Source: Oscillospiraceae bacterium (GTDB lineage: Bacteria; Bacillota; Clostridia; Oscillospirales; Oscillospiraceae). Taken from it: DNA of 7,080 bases. Below, one piece after another: positions 1 to 6,477 of this stretch. Made by a program: the position numbers and the translations under genes. Location: positions 1-7,080 of the forward strand of contig JAHHSE010000077.1 in the NCBI GenBank assembly GCA_020025395.1. Reading direction: 5' to 3'. How positions within the stretch are numbered: position 1 is the stretch's first letter; each line of letters starts with the position of its first letter. The notes under the pieces are model-generated. The model had not been told where the DNA came from, ran no database searches, and saw nothing but the letters and a program-made list of their open reading frames with translations.

Positions 1-658
1 CTTCGTCTCTGCGGTCCTCGATGGCTTCCTTCAGGAGCATATCCTTCACCTTCATAAGCCGGATGGTGTTGGCGCGCTCGTTTTCATCCAGCTTCATGGT
101 GATATACTTGATGGTCTCCTGCATTTGGGGAATCTTTACATACTCCAAGGCATTGACCCGCCGTCTGGTCTTTTCGATCTCCTCCGCCAAAAGCTGAGAG
201 GTCTTCTCGATCTGTGCCAGACGAAGCATATCCTGAAAAACCCGGGCCATTTCGTCCACCGCGTCGTCCAGCTCTCCGCTGGTGGTGGCAAAGCCATAGG
301 GATAGACCTCTCCCGGGTCCGGATTTTTGGTGTGGAAGGTGTATTCCGGAACATTGACCGACATGATGTTTTTGAAGGTCATCTCCAGCTCCACCGACTG
401 CTTGGGGTACATAAGGGCCTCCTCCATCCGCTCCCCGGACATGATGGCCGAAGCCACGGTAAAGGAGCCGTGGGCCCGCATCAGGCCTTCCTCCACCCGC
501 TGACGGAGAGCGCGGTTTTCCCGCACCACATCCATAAACTGCTTCATCAGCTCATCCCGTTTGTCTTTCAGAAGCTTGTGTCCCCGAATGGAGGTTCGGA
601 GACGGGCCTTCAGCCGGGTCAGTTCCTGCCGGGTGGGATTCACATTCAAGGCAGGCAT
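1..658 (-). CDS. ntpD: V-type ATPase subunit D (central rotor shaft), 3' end cut by window edge
   Basis: Subunit D is the long coiled-coil axle that turns inside the A3B3 head and, with F, passes torque to the membrane ring on the cytoplasmic face. The frame opens at ATG 658-656 and reads 219 residues to the left edge without a stop. The start reads MPALNVNPTRQELTRLKARL, followed by a RGHKLLKDKRDEL segment at about residues 25-37; this is the family's hallmark N-terminal helix. The C-terminal helix (about 150-219) is rich in E, K and R and ends in-window with KEAIEDRRDE. Family members are roughly 200-230 residues, so only a few residues should be missing. An AAGGAGG site (673-667) sits 8 nt before the ATG, inside the end of B, whose stop is 3 bp upstream. 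That spacing suggests translational coupling. The identification is secure; the exact C-terminus is not visible. Confidence 0.95.
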   Translation of the reverse strand, partial: MPALNVNPTRQELTRLKARLRTSIRGHKLLKDKRDELMKQFMDVVRENRALRQRVEEGLMRAHGSFTVASAIMSGERMEEALMYPKQSVELEMTFKNIMSVNVPEYTFHTKNPDPGEVYPYGFATTSGELDDAVDEMARVFQDMLRLAQIEKTSQLLAEEIEKTRRRVNALEYVKIPQMQETIKYITMKLDENERANTIRLMKVKDMLLKEAIEDRRDE

Positions 659-661
659 GGT

Positions 662-2044
662 TTATCCCTCCTTTTTCGGGAGGTACTTCTCGATGAATTC
701 CGGCTTGATTCGCTTCAGCTCGGACTTTGGCAGGATGGAAAGCAGCTCCCAGCCCAGATTCAGGGTTTCCTCAATAGACCGGTCCTCGTCTGGACCCTGG
801 CTCACATACCGCTTTTCAAACTCATCCGCAAACTTGGCGTAAAGCAGGTCGGTGGGCGAGAGGGCGGCCTCACCCAAAATGGACATCAGCTCCTTATTCT
901 CCTTGCCGGTGGCATAGGCGGCGAAGAGCTGGTTCATGGTGCCGGCGTGATCCTCCCTGGTCTTACCCACGCCGATTCCCTTATCCTTCAGACGGGAGAG
1001 GGAGGGCAGAACATCCACAGGCGGAATGACGCCCTTCCGATACAGCTCTCTGGAGAGAATGATCTGTCCCTCGGTGATATAGCCGGTGAGATCGGGGATG
1101 GGGTGGGTCTTATCGTCCTCGGGCATGGTCAGGATGGGGATCATGGTGATGGAGCCGGGCTTTCCCAGCAGACGGCCGGCCCTCTCGTACATGGTGGCAA
1201 GGTCGGTGTAGAGATAGCCGGGGTAGCCCCGGCGGCCCGGAACCTCTTTCTTTGCGGCGGAGACCTCGCGGAGGGCTTCGGCATAGTTCGTGATATCGGT
1301 GAGGATGACCAGAACATGCATCCCCTTCTCAAAGGCCAGGTACTCCGCCGCCGTCAGCGCCATGCGGGGGGTGGCGATCCGCTCTACGGCGGGGTCGTTG
1401 GCCAGATTGGTGAAGAGAACGGTACGGTCGATGGCTCCGGTGCGGCGGAAGTCGTTGATGAAAAACTCAGACTCCTCAAAGGTAATGCCGATGGCGGCAA
1501 AGACCACGGCGAAGTTGGAGGCCTCATCGCCCAGCACCTTGGCCTGACGGGCAATCTGCGCCGCCAGATTGGCGTGGGGCAGGCCGGAGCCGGAGAAGAT
1601 GGGCAGCTTCTGCCCCCGGACCAGGGTGTTCAGTCCGTCGATGGTGGAGATCCCGGTCTGAATAAACTCGTTGGGATAGTCCCGGGCGGCGGGATTCATG
1701 GGCAGGCCGTTGATGTCCCGATGCTCCTCCGCCAAAATGTCAGGTCCTCCGTCGATGGGCTGACCCATGCCGTTAAAAACCCGTCCCAGCATATCTCCGG
1801 AGACCGCAAGCTCCAGGGGGTGTCCCAGAAAACGGATTTTGGAGTTGGCCAGATTGATCCCGGCGGAGTTCTCGAAGAGCTGGACCACGGCGTTGTCCCC
1901 GTTGACCTCCAGCACCTTGCATCGGCGGAGGGAGCCGTCGGGCAGCTCGATTTCCCCCAGTTCGTCATAGGTGACGCCCTGGACCCGTTTCACTACCATC
2001 AGAGGACCGTTGATCTCCTGGATGGTCTTATACTCTCGAATCAT
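662..2044 (-). CDS. ntpB: V-type ATPase subunit B (regulatory nucleotide-binding subunit)
   Basis: B alternates with A in the A3B3 hexamer. It does not hydrolyse ATP but completes the catalytic interface. The protein has 460 residues, the usual length. It opens with a beta-barrel domain (about 1-75, with the INGPLMVV motif). In the central domain the Walker A position reads SGSGLPHANL (151-160), the degenerate loop without the GKT lysine that is normal for B. AEALREVS lies at 255-262 and a GYPGYLYTDLATMYERAG stretch at 273-290. LPSLSRL at 346-352 holds Arg351, which aligns with the arginine finger (Arg350 in E. hirae) that reaches into the A active site. The C-terminal helical domain ends in KKEG. 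ATG overlaps the stop of A as ATGA (2044-2041), and two purine-rich sites precede it (AAGGAGG 9 nt away, GGAGG 4 nt away), so tight coupling to A is likely. This matches the need for equal A and B. Confidence 0.98.
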   Translation of the reverse strand: MIREYKTIQEINGPLMVVKRVQGVTYDELGEIELPDGSLRRCKVLEVNGDNAVVQLFENSAGINLANSKIRFLGHPLELAVSGDMLGRVFNGMGQPIDGGPDILAEEHRDINGLPMNPAARDYPNEFIQTGISTIDGLNTLVRGQKLPIFSGSGLPHANLAAQIARQAKVLGDEASNFAVVFAAIGITFEESEFFINDFRRTGAIDRTVLFTNLANDPAVERIATPRMALTAAEYLAFEKGMHVLVILTDITNYAEALREVSAAKKEVPGRRGYPGYLYTDLATMYERAGRLLGKPGSITMIPILTMPEDDKTHPIPDLTGYITEGQIILSRELYRKGVIPPVDVLPSLSRLKDKGIGVGKTREDHAGTMNQLFAAYATGKENKELMSILGEAALSPTDLLYAKFADEFEKRYVSQGPDEDRSIEETLNLGWELLSILPKSELKRIKPEFIEKYLPKKEG

Positions 2045-3816
2045 TCGTCCTCCCCTCCTTTTGCGGCAATGGCTTCAATTTCTTCCTCCATCTGCTTGCG
2101 GATGGCGGCGTAATCTTGCTGGTAGCTCTCCTCGGGAACGCTTTTGGCTCTGCCGATTCCCTCTCTTGCACCAATGGCGAAGAGGGCCTGAACATCCGCT
2201 CCCCTGGCGATGGCGGCCCGGCAAAGGCGGTCATAGTCCAGAATCATACCCAGCATCTGGAACTGGCGGTCATAGCTGGAGTACCAGTCCACCTCCATAA
2301 AGCCGTTCTGCTGGAGAAAGTCCTCTCGGATCATCTTAGCCACCTCCAGGGTGAGCTGATCTCCGGCGGAGAGGGAATCCTTACCCACCAGCTGGACGAT
2401 CTCGTTCAGGCTGGACTCCTCCTGAAGGATGACCATGGCCTTATCCCGGCGGACCATGTAATCCTTGCTCAGGTTTTCATCATACCAGGGCTTTAGCGCG
2501 TCCAGATAGAGGGAGTAAGAGTTGAGCCAGTTGATGGCGGGGAAGTGACGGCGGTAGGCCAGGGAGGAATCCAGGGCCCAGAACACCTTGACGATCCGCA
2601 TGGTGGCCTGGGAGACCGGCTCGGACAGATCGCCGCCGGGCGGAGAGACCGCGCCTACGGCGGTCAGGCTGCCCCGGCGCTCCTCCTCACTGGTGAGGCA
2701 CTCCACAGAGCCGGCCCGTTCATAGAACTGGGCCAGACGGGAGGACAGATAGGCGGGATAGCCTTCTTCGCCGGGCATCTCTTCCAGACGGCCGGACATC
2801 TCGCGGAGGGCCTCGGCCCAACGGGAGGTGGAGTCGGCAATGACCGCCACATCATATCCCATGTCACGGAAGTATTCCGCAATGGTAATACCGGTGTAAA
2901 TGGAGGCCTCACGGGCGGCCACAGGCATATCCGAGGTGTTGGCGATGAGGACGGTTCGCTTCATCAGGGACTCTCCGGTCCGGGGATCCTGAAGCTCGGG
3001 GAATTCCCGAAGCACATCGGTCATCTCATTGCCGCGCTCGCCGCAGCCGATGTAGATCACGATGTCCACATCGGACCACTTGGCCAGCTGATGCTGAATC
3101 ACGGTCTTGCCGGAGCCGAAGGGGCCGGGCACGGCGGCGGTTCCGCCCTTGGCAATGGGGAAGAGGGCGTCAATGATCCGCTGGCCCGTCAGCAGGGGCT
3201 TCTGGGGGGGATATTTATGCTTATAGGGGCGGCCCACACGGACGGGCCACTTCTGCACCATGGTAAGCTCCACCTTCTCCCCGTTCTCCTTTTGGAGGAC
3301 GGCGATGGTGTCCCGAATGGTGTGCGCTCCCTTTTCGATGGAGAGAAGGGTTCCCTTCATATTGGGCGGGACCATGATCTTGTGGAGAACCACGGCGGTC
3401 TCCTGGACGGTGCCCAGCACATCTCCGCCGCAGACAAACGCCCCGGCAGCGGCCACAGGGACAAAGTCCCACTTCTTTTCCTCGTTCAGGGCGGCCACCT
3501 GAATGCCGCGGGTGAGGTTGGTGCCCGCCACCTTCATAATGCTTTCCAGAGGACGCTGGATTCCATCGTAAATGTTTTCAATGAGGCCGGGGCCCAGCTC
3601 AACAGAGAGGGGTGCCCCGGTGGTGACAACCTCGGCCCCGGGGCCAAGACCGGAGGTCTCCTCATAGACCTGAATGGAGGCGGCGTCCCCGTTCATGTTG
3701 AGGATTTCTCCGATCAGCCCCTGCTCACCTACGCGAACCACATCAGCCATATTGGCACCGGACAGTCCGGTGGCAACCACCAGCGGTCCGGAAACTTTGA
3801 CAATTTTTCCGCTCAA
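2041..3816 (-). CDS. ntpA: V-type ATPase subunit A (catalytic ATPase subunit), TTG start
   Basis: A is the catalytic subunit: three copies hydrolyse ATP in the cytoplasmic A3B3 head. Using the TTG at 3816-3814 the protein is 591 residues, the normal size, and begins MSGKIVKVSGPLVVATGL, the canonical family N-terminus. Residues below use that start. The beta-barrel domain is about 1-70. The A-specific bulge (non-homologous region) is around 110-190. Walker A GPFGSGKT is at 231-238, and GERGNE (259-264) carries the catalytic glutamate Glu260. DSTSRWAEALREMSGRLEEM is at 328-347, PPGGDLSEP at 392-400, and a C-terminal helical domain follows to residue 591. An in-frame TTG at 3870 would add 18 residues, but that stretch is AT-rich (about 35% GC) and lies outside the family's usual start, so I prefer 3816. 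The AGAAGG site lies 8 nt before the chosen TTG and is partly inside a small GAAA-loop hairpin. The 3' end overlaps B by 4 bp. Confidence 0.97.
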   Translation of the reverse strand: MSGKIVKVSGPLVVATGLSGANMADVVRVGEQGLIGEILNMNGDAASIQVYEETSGLGPGAEVVTTGAPLSVELGPGLIENIYDGIQRPLESIMKVAGTNLTRGIQVAALNEEKKWDFVPVAAAGAFVCGGDVLGTVQETAVVLHKIMVPPNMKGTLLSIEKGAHTIRDTIAVLQKENGEKVELTMVQKWPVRVGRPYKHKYPPQKPLLTGQRIIDALFPIAKGGTAAVPGPFGSGKTVIQHQLAKWSDVDIVIYIGCGERGNEMTDVLREFPELQDPRTGESLMKRTVLIANTSDMPVAAREASIYTGITIAEYFRDMGYDVAVIADSTSRWAEALREMSGRLEEMPGEEGYPAYLSSRLAQFYERAGSVECLTSEEERRGSLTAVGAVSPPGGDLSEPVSQATMRIVKVFWALDSSLAYRRHFPAINWLNSYSLYLDALKPWYDENLSKDYMVRRDKAMVILQEESSLNEIVQLVGKDSLSAGDQLTLEVAKMIREDFLQQNGFMEVDWYSSYDRQFQMLGMILDYDRLCRAAIARGADVQALFAIGAREGIGRAKSVPEESYQQDYAAIRKQMEEEIEAIAAKGGEDE

Positions 3817-3931
3817 TGTTTCAACCTTCTTTCGAAGCAATTGGCAATTGAAAATGATTTGCTCTTGCAAATTCCGCCTCCCCGCAGACGGGAAAAGGGA
3901 ATTTGTCTCGTCTTTTGGACAGCCCTCCGTC
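3817..3931 (-). promoter_or_regulatory. AT-rich structured leader between F and A
   Basis: This 115-bp gap is by far the longest in an operon whose other junctions overlap or span 30 bp or less. In mRNA sense it holds three short inverted repeats. The first, at 3894-3879, has the arms TTCCCG/CGGGGA around TCTG (one G-U pair). The second, at 3872-3857, has the perfect arms ATTTGC/GCAAAT around AAGA. The third, at 3837-3826, is CTTC-GAAA-GAAG, a four-pair stem with a GNRA-type loop that includes most of the ribosome binding site of A. A direct repeat GCAATTG occurs twice back to back (3837-3850, plus-strand reading). There is no U-tract after any stem, so no terminator is indicated, and I see no convincing -35/-10 pair. 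A role in translation control or mRNA processing is inference. Confidence 0.45.
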
Positions 3932-4246
3932 TTACAGGATGTCCGCGCCCACGGCCCGCTCCACAGACTTTTTCACCTGGGCCATTCCAATGCCCAGGGA
4001 ACCTTCCTTCCCCGGAATAAGGATGACAGCCGGGGTCAGACGATCCTTGTACCGCTCCAGCTCCGTGGTCATATCCCTGGCATACTGCTCCGTGAGATAG
4101 ATAACGGCATAGTCCTCCTTGGCCAGGGTGTGGAGGATGGTCTTGGCCTCCTCCACCGTATCCGCCGGGTAGACGGTGAGCCCCAGGCTCTGGAAACCCA
4201 GCACACTGTCCCGGTCGCCCAGAACGGCAATTTTATAATTAGCCAT
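3932..4246 (-). CDS. ntpG: V-type ATPase subunit F (central stalk; NtpG in E. hirae naming)
   Basis: F binds D in the central rotor stalk and helps tune ATPase activity. From ATG 4246-4244 the product is 104 residues, typical for the family. It begins MANYKIAVLGDRDSVLGF, the conserved first strand and loop of its Rossmann-like fold. It continues with AVIYLTEQ (about 47-54) and ends with IPGKEGSLGIGMAQVKKSVE (about 77-96), a strongly conserved C-terminal stretch. The ATG overlaps the last 8 bp of C. An in-frame GTG at 4255 would add three residues (MNA); a GGAAAGG sequence lies 4 nt before the GTG and 13 nt before the ATG, so the ribosome site does not settle the choice. I choose the ATG because the family usually begins directly at the YKIAV strand. 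Identification is firm and the start is uncertain by three codons. Confidence 0.95.
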   Translation of the reverse strand: MANYKIAVLGDRDSVLGFQSLGLTVYPADTVEEAKTILHTLAKEDYAVIYLTEQYARDMTTELERYKDRLTPAVILIPGKEGSLGIGMAQVKKSVERAVGADIL

Positions 4247-5234
4247 AGCATTCACGCAGCCTTTCCCGGATGGTTTCGGGAGCCAGATCGGCCAGCCGTC
4301 CGGACAGGAGGATCCGCAAATTGGTCAGCTCCCCCTCCAGCGCCGCCAGATATCCGATGACCGGGGCCTCTCCGAAGGGGACATATTTGGCTCCGCTCAA
4401 ATAGGCGGTGAGAGCATCGTCACAGGCCTTCTCAAAAGCGGTGAGTCCGCCGCCCTTCACGGCATCGGCCCCCAGCTGGGCGGCCTCCTTCAGTCTGGTG
4501 GGGGCATAGAGTTCCCCCAGACCGGACCCGCCGGCATTGGCCACAGCCAGGATTCCCTGATGGCCCACTTTCCCTCCCCGGAACAGAATCCCCTTGAGGA
4601 AATCGGCGTTTTTTTTCATCCGAAGGGCCCGAACCAGGCAGCGGAGGTTGGCGCTGTCCACCAGGAGGGAAACATAGTCCATGAGATACTGGCTCCCGGT
4701 CTCTCCTGCCAGCTGGCCCATCTCGGCATAGTAGGCCCGATCCAGGGCAATGTCCAGCCGCTGGGGGTCTCCGGTTTCCGCCAGGACCCGGCGGCCTTCC
4801 TCCAGGGCAGCAGCCAGAGCCTTGGGCAGGGAAGCGGCCCCGGACACAGCCTCCTTGAGGATCTGGGGGGACACCCTTCCGGTTCCCACCAGAAGACGGG
4901 TAAAGTCCTTCTCCATCGCCTCGGCCTTCAGGAGGACCTTTAAGTTGTGATAGTCATACTGGACTTTGAAGACATCCAGAAGCCTTGGGTCGGGCAGGCC
5001 GCCCTCCAGCCCGGCGGTCACAGCCGCCCGGCGGCGGGCCAGCATCTCCTCCACCCCGTCAGGGGTAACCCGGTTCAGCTCCTCATAGCCGCACTCGCTG
5101 AGGATCTTGACCGCGTCCTCCACGGTGCGGGCCTCCAGCATACGGTCCAGCCGCTCCCGGGTGACCAGATTTCCCTCCATGGCGTGAATTCGCGCGGAGA
5201 GGCCCAGATAGTCGGTGTCTTTGATTTTCGCCAA
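4239..5234 (-). CDS. ntpC: V-type ATPase subunit C (rotor socket, AC39/d family), TTG start
   Basis: C is the funnel-shaped socket that joins the central stalk (D and F) to the K ring; it is the counterpart of eukaryotic subunit d. The product is 331 residues, normal for the family. Three related segments typical of the fold are visible: YDYHNLKVLLKAEAM (93-107), ANLRCLVRALRMKK (195-208) with the following GILFRGGKVG (215-224), and ELTNLRILLSGRLADL (302-317). The gene starts with TTG (5234-5232). The start MAKIKDTDYLGLSARIHAME matches the conserved N-terminus, and the next Met (residue 19) would remove conserved sequence, so the TTG is well supported. A GGGGG stretch ends 8 nt upstream. E stops 13 bp before the start and F overlaps the end by 8 bp. 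A hairpin spans the E/C junction. Confidence 0.95.
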   Translation of the reverse strand: MAKIKDTDYLGLSARIHAMEGNLVTRERLDRMLEARTVEDAVKILSECGYEELNRVTPDGVEEMLARRRAAVTAGLEGGLPDPRLLDVFKVQYDYHNLKVLLKAEAMEKDFTRLLVGTGRVSPQILKEAVSGAASLPKALAAALEEGRRVLAETGDPQRLDIALDRAYYAEMGQLAGETGSQYLMDYVSLLVDSANLRCLVRALRMKKNADFLKGILFRGGKVGHQGILAVANAGGSGLGELYAPTRLKEAAQLGADAVKGGGLTAFEKACDDALTAYLSGAKYVPFGEAPVIGYLAALEGELTNLRILLSGRLADLAPETIRERLRECYG

Positions 5235-5249
5235 GGGTCAAACCCCCTT
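5233..5249 (-). promoter_or_regulatory. Hairpin pairing the ribosome site and TTG start of C
   Basis: In mRNA sense this 17-nt stretch has perfect 5-nt arms, AAGGG and CCCTT, around a GGTTTGA loop. The left arm takes in the last two bases of the E stop codon and part of the ribosome binding run. The right arm ends on the first two bases of the C start codon. Ribosomes finishing E would have to open it, which would couple C translation to E. The pairing is read directly from the sequence; the regulatory role is inference, and the stem is short. Confidence 0.4.
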
Positions 5250-5934
5250 ATTCAAACAGCAGTTTGGCCACCTGCCCGGCCAGATCGTTTCGGGCCAGAC
5301 GGACCAGCATCTCAAAGGAGCAGTTGACCTCCACATCTCCATCCGCCAGAAGAAGCCCCCCCTGAATGGGGGCGGTCTTCTCGCTCAATGTGAGCATCCC
5401 GGTCCCCGCCAACAGGGCGGAGGCCCCATTGACCACTTTCTCCAGGAAGGCTCCCGTCCGGGTTTCCGTCAAATCCTGGGGCATTTTGGGAGCCACCGCT
5501 TTTGCCAGCGCGTCGTTGGCGGTCATGACCACCGCCTTGCCCACTCTTGTTCGGTCCTTCTGGGACAGGATGACCCGCTCCCGGCCGGTGACGGCGGCTT
5601 TTACCGCCAAAGCGGCCAAAAGGGTTACATATTCTTCCTCGGGCAGGTTGCAGAGGGTCTCCATCGCCTGGTCAAAAGCCCGGTCCACCATCTCCTGCTT
5701 GGCAGTCAAGGCGGCCTTGCGGGCTTCCAGTCCGGCGACGGCGACGAGCCGCTCCTCCCGGTGGGCGGCGTTCTGCCTGCCCTTTTCCGCAATGATTTTG
5801 GCCTGAGCCTCGGCCCTGGCCTCATAATCGGCCAGAATTTCCTCTGCCTGGGCCTTGGCCTGGGCGGCGATCTGGTCGACCTCGGCCTGGGCGTCCGCCT
5901 GAATCTGGCCGGTGATCTTTTCAATTCCGTTCAT
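5248..5934 (-). CDS. ntpE: V-type ATPase subunit E (peripheral stalk)
   Basis: E forms, with its small partner (G/H, NtpF in E. hirae), the peripheral stalk that holds the A3B3 head still against the turning rotor. The product is 228 residues. Residues 1 to about 90 are a long Ala/Glu/Gln/Lys-rich helix (for example MNGIEKITGQIQADAQAEVD) with no prolines, as expected of the coiled-coil half. Residues about 95-228 form the globular part, including FLEKVVNGASALL (182-195 region) and GGLLLADGDVEVNCSFEMLV, the characteristic motif near the C-terminus where the family reads GG.....G...N.....L. It ends AKLLFE. The start is ATG 5934-5932, with a purine-rich AAAGGCGGG run ending 6 nt before it. K stops 30 bp upstream and C starts 13 bp downstream. 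Its partner subunit is not in the window. Confidence 0.94.
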   Translation of the reverse strand: MNGIEKITGQIQADAQAEVDQIAAQAKAQAEEILADYEARAEAQAKIIAEKGRQNAAHREERLVAVAGLEARKAALTAKQEMVDRAFDQAMETLCNLPEEEYVTLLAALAVKAAVTGRERVILSQKDRTRVGKAVVMTANDALAKAVAPKMPQDLTETRTGAFLEKVVNGASALLAGTGMLTLSEKTAPIQGGLLLADGDVEVNCSFEMLVRLARNDLAGQVAKLLFE

Positions 5935-5964
5935 ATGGTTCCCGCCTTTCCTATCAGGGTGCGA

Positions 5965-6459
5965 TCAGCCGCTGATGTTGATGATCATCAGCATGGAGGC
6001 CAGCAGGGACAAAATGGCGTAAAATTCCACGGTGATGCAGAGGACCATGCCCTTGGACCAGTCCTCGGGCTTCTTGGCCAGAATGTTGATGGAGCCGGCC
6101 GCCACCCGTCCCTGAGCCATGGCGGAGAAAAGGCCGCCGAGGGCCATGGGCAGGCAGGCGAAGAGGTACTGGAAGCCCTGGATGGTGGTAAGCTCAAAAG
6201 CGGGGCCGCCCACCCCTTCCAGAAGGCCCATGCGGAAGATGGCGAAGAACCACACCACCAGGCCGTACAGACCCTGGGTGCCGGGGATGACCTGAAGGAT
6301 CATGACCTTACCGAATTTCGAAGGATCCTCGCTCAAAAGGCCGGTGCCGGCCTCACCGGCGATTCCGGTGCCCCTGGCGGACCCAATTCCGCTCAAAACC
6401 GCTGCGAGACCGGCCCCCAGCAGGGCCAGAGCCAGACCACCAATGTTATCCAAAAACAT
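5965..6459 (-). CDS. ntpK: V-type ATPase subunit K (ion-carrying rotor ring, Na+-type signature)
   Basis: K forms the membrane ring that carries the coupling ion past subunit I. The product is 164 residues with four membrane helices arranged as two related hairpins, at about 6-26, 51-76, 96-116 and 136-162. The two glycine-rich halves start with GAGLAAVLSGIGSARGTGIA and GGLFSAMAQGRVAAGSINIL. TM2 contains IPGTQGLYG (58-66), TM3 MAQG (114-117) and TM4 VEFYAIL (144-150). Thr61, Gln62, Tyr65, Gln116 and Glu145 align with E. hirae NtpK Thr64, Gln65, Tyr68, Gln110 and Glu139; of these, Thr64, Gln65, Gln110 and Glu139 are direct Na+ ligands. TM2 has no acidic residue, so there is one carboxylate per four-helix subunit. 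The loop between TM2 and TM3 is about nine residues longer than in E. hirae. An AGGAGG site lies 8 nt before the ATG, fitting the high copy number needed. Confidence 0.97.
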   Translation of the reverse strand: MFLDNIGGLALALLGAGLAAVLSGIGSARGTGIAGEAGTGLLSEDPSKFGKVMILQVIPGTQGLYGLVVWFFAIFRMGLLEGVGGPAFELTTIQGFQYLFACLPMALGGLFSAMAQGRVAAGSINILAKKPEDWSKGMVLCITVEFYAILSLLASMLMIINISG

Positions 6460-6467
6460 AACCTTTT

Positions 6468-6473
6468 CCTCCT
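6468..6473 (-). promoter_or_regulatory. Strong ribosome binding site of K (AGGAGG)
   Basis: A perfect AGGAGG in mRNA sense lies 8 nt before the K ATG in the 18-bp gap after I. It is the cleanest site in the window and fixes the K start. K is needed at about ten copies per complex in the E. hirae enzyme, so a strong site makes sense. Confidence 0.8.
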
Positions 6474-6477
6474 ATCT

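Noticed and set aside
1..658. D as a truncated or broken gene.
   Set aside because: It simply runs off the window; the 219 visible residues are already close to full family length with no internal stop.
1567..1597. Loss of the Walker A lysine in B (SGSGLPHANL) as a possible inactivating mutation.
   Set aside because: This loop is the normal state of B subunits, which do not catalyse hydrolysis.
125..2113. A 662-codon open frame on the plus strand opposite D and B.
   Set aside because: It is in exact register with the D and B codons, so it is a by-product of their codon bias. Its product is rich in Gly, His, Leu and Gln with no recognisable domain, while the minus strand encodes two textbook V-ATPase subunits.
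1200..2830. Similar DNA stretches in B (around 1260-1290) and A (around 2795-2820), both encoding an AEALRE-type motif.
   Set aside because: This is explained by the ancient common origin of A and B and shared codon use; it is not a mobile or regulatory repeat.
3857..3894. Two stems before A as a possible intrinsic terminator.
   Set aside because: The stems are only 6 bp and no U-tract follows; A, B and D downstream must be expressed with the rest of the complex.
2545..4020. A 491-codon open frame on the plus strand opposite A.
   Set aside because: It has the same origin: in register with the A codons, low-complexity composition, and it crosses the A start and the intergenic gap with no family resemblance.
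5366..5806. A 146-codon plus-strand frame opposite E.
   Set aside because: It is a shadow of the Ala-rich E gene, giving Ser/Arg/Ala-rich sequence with no domain and no convincing ribosome site.
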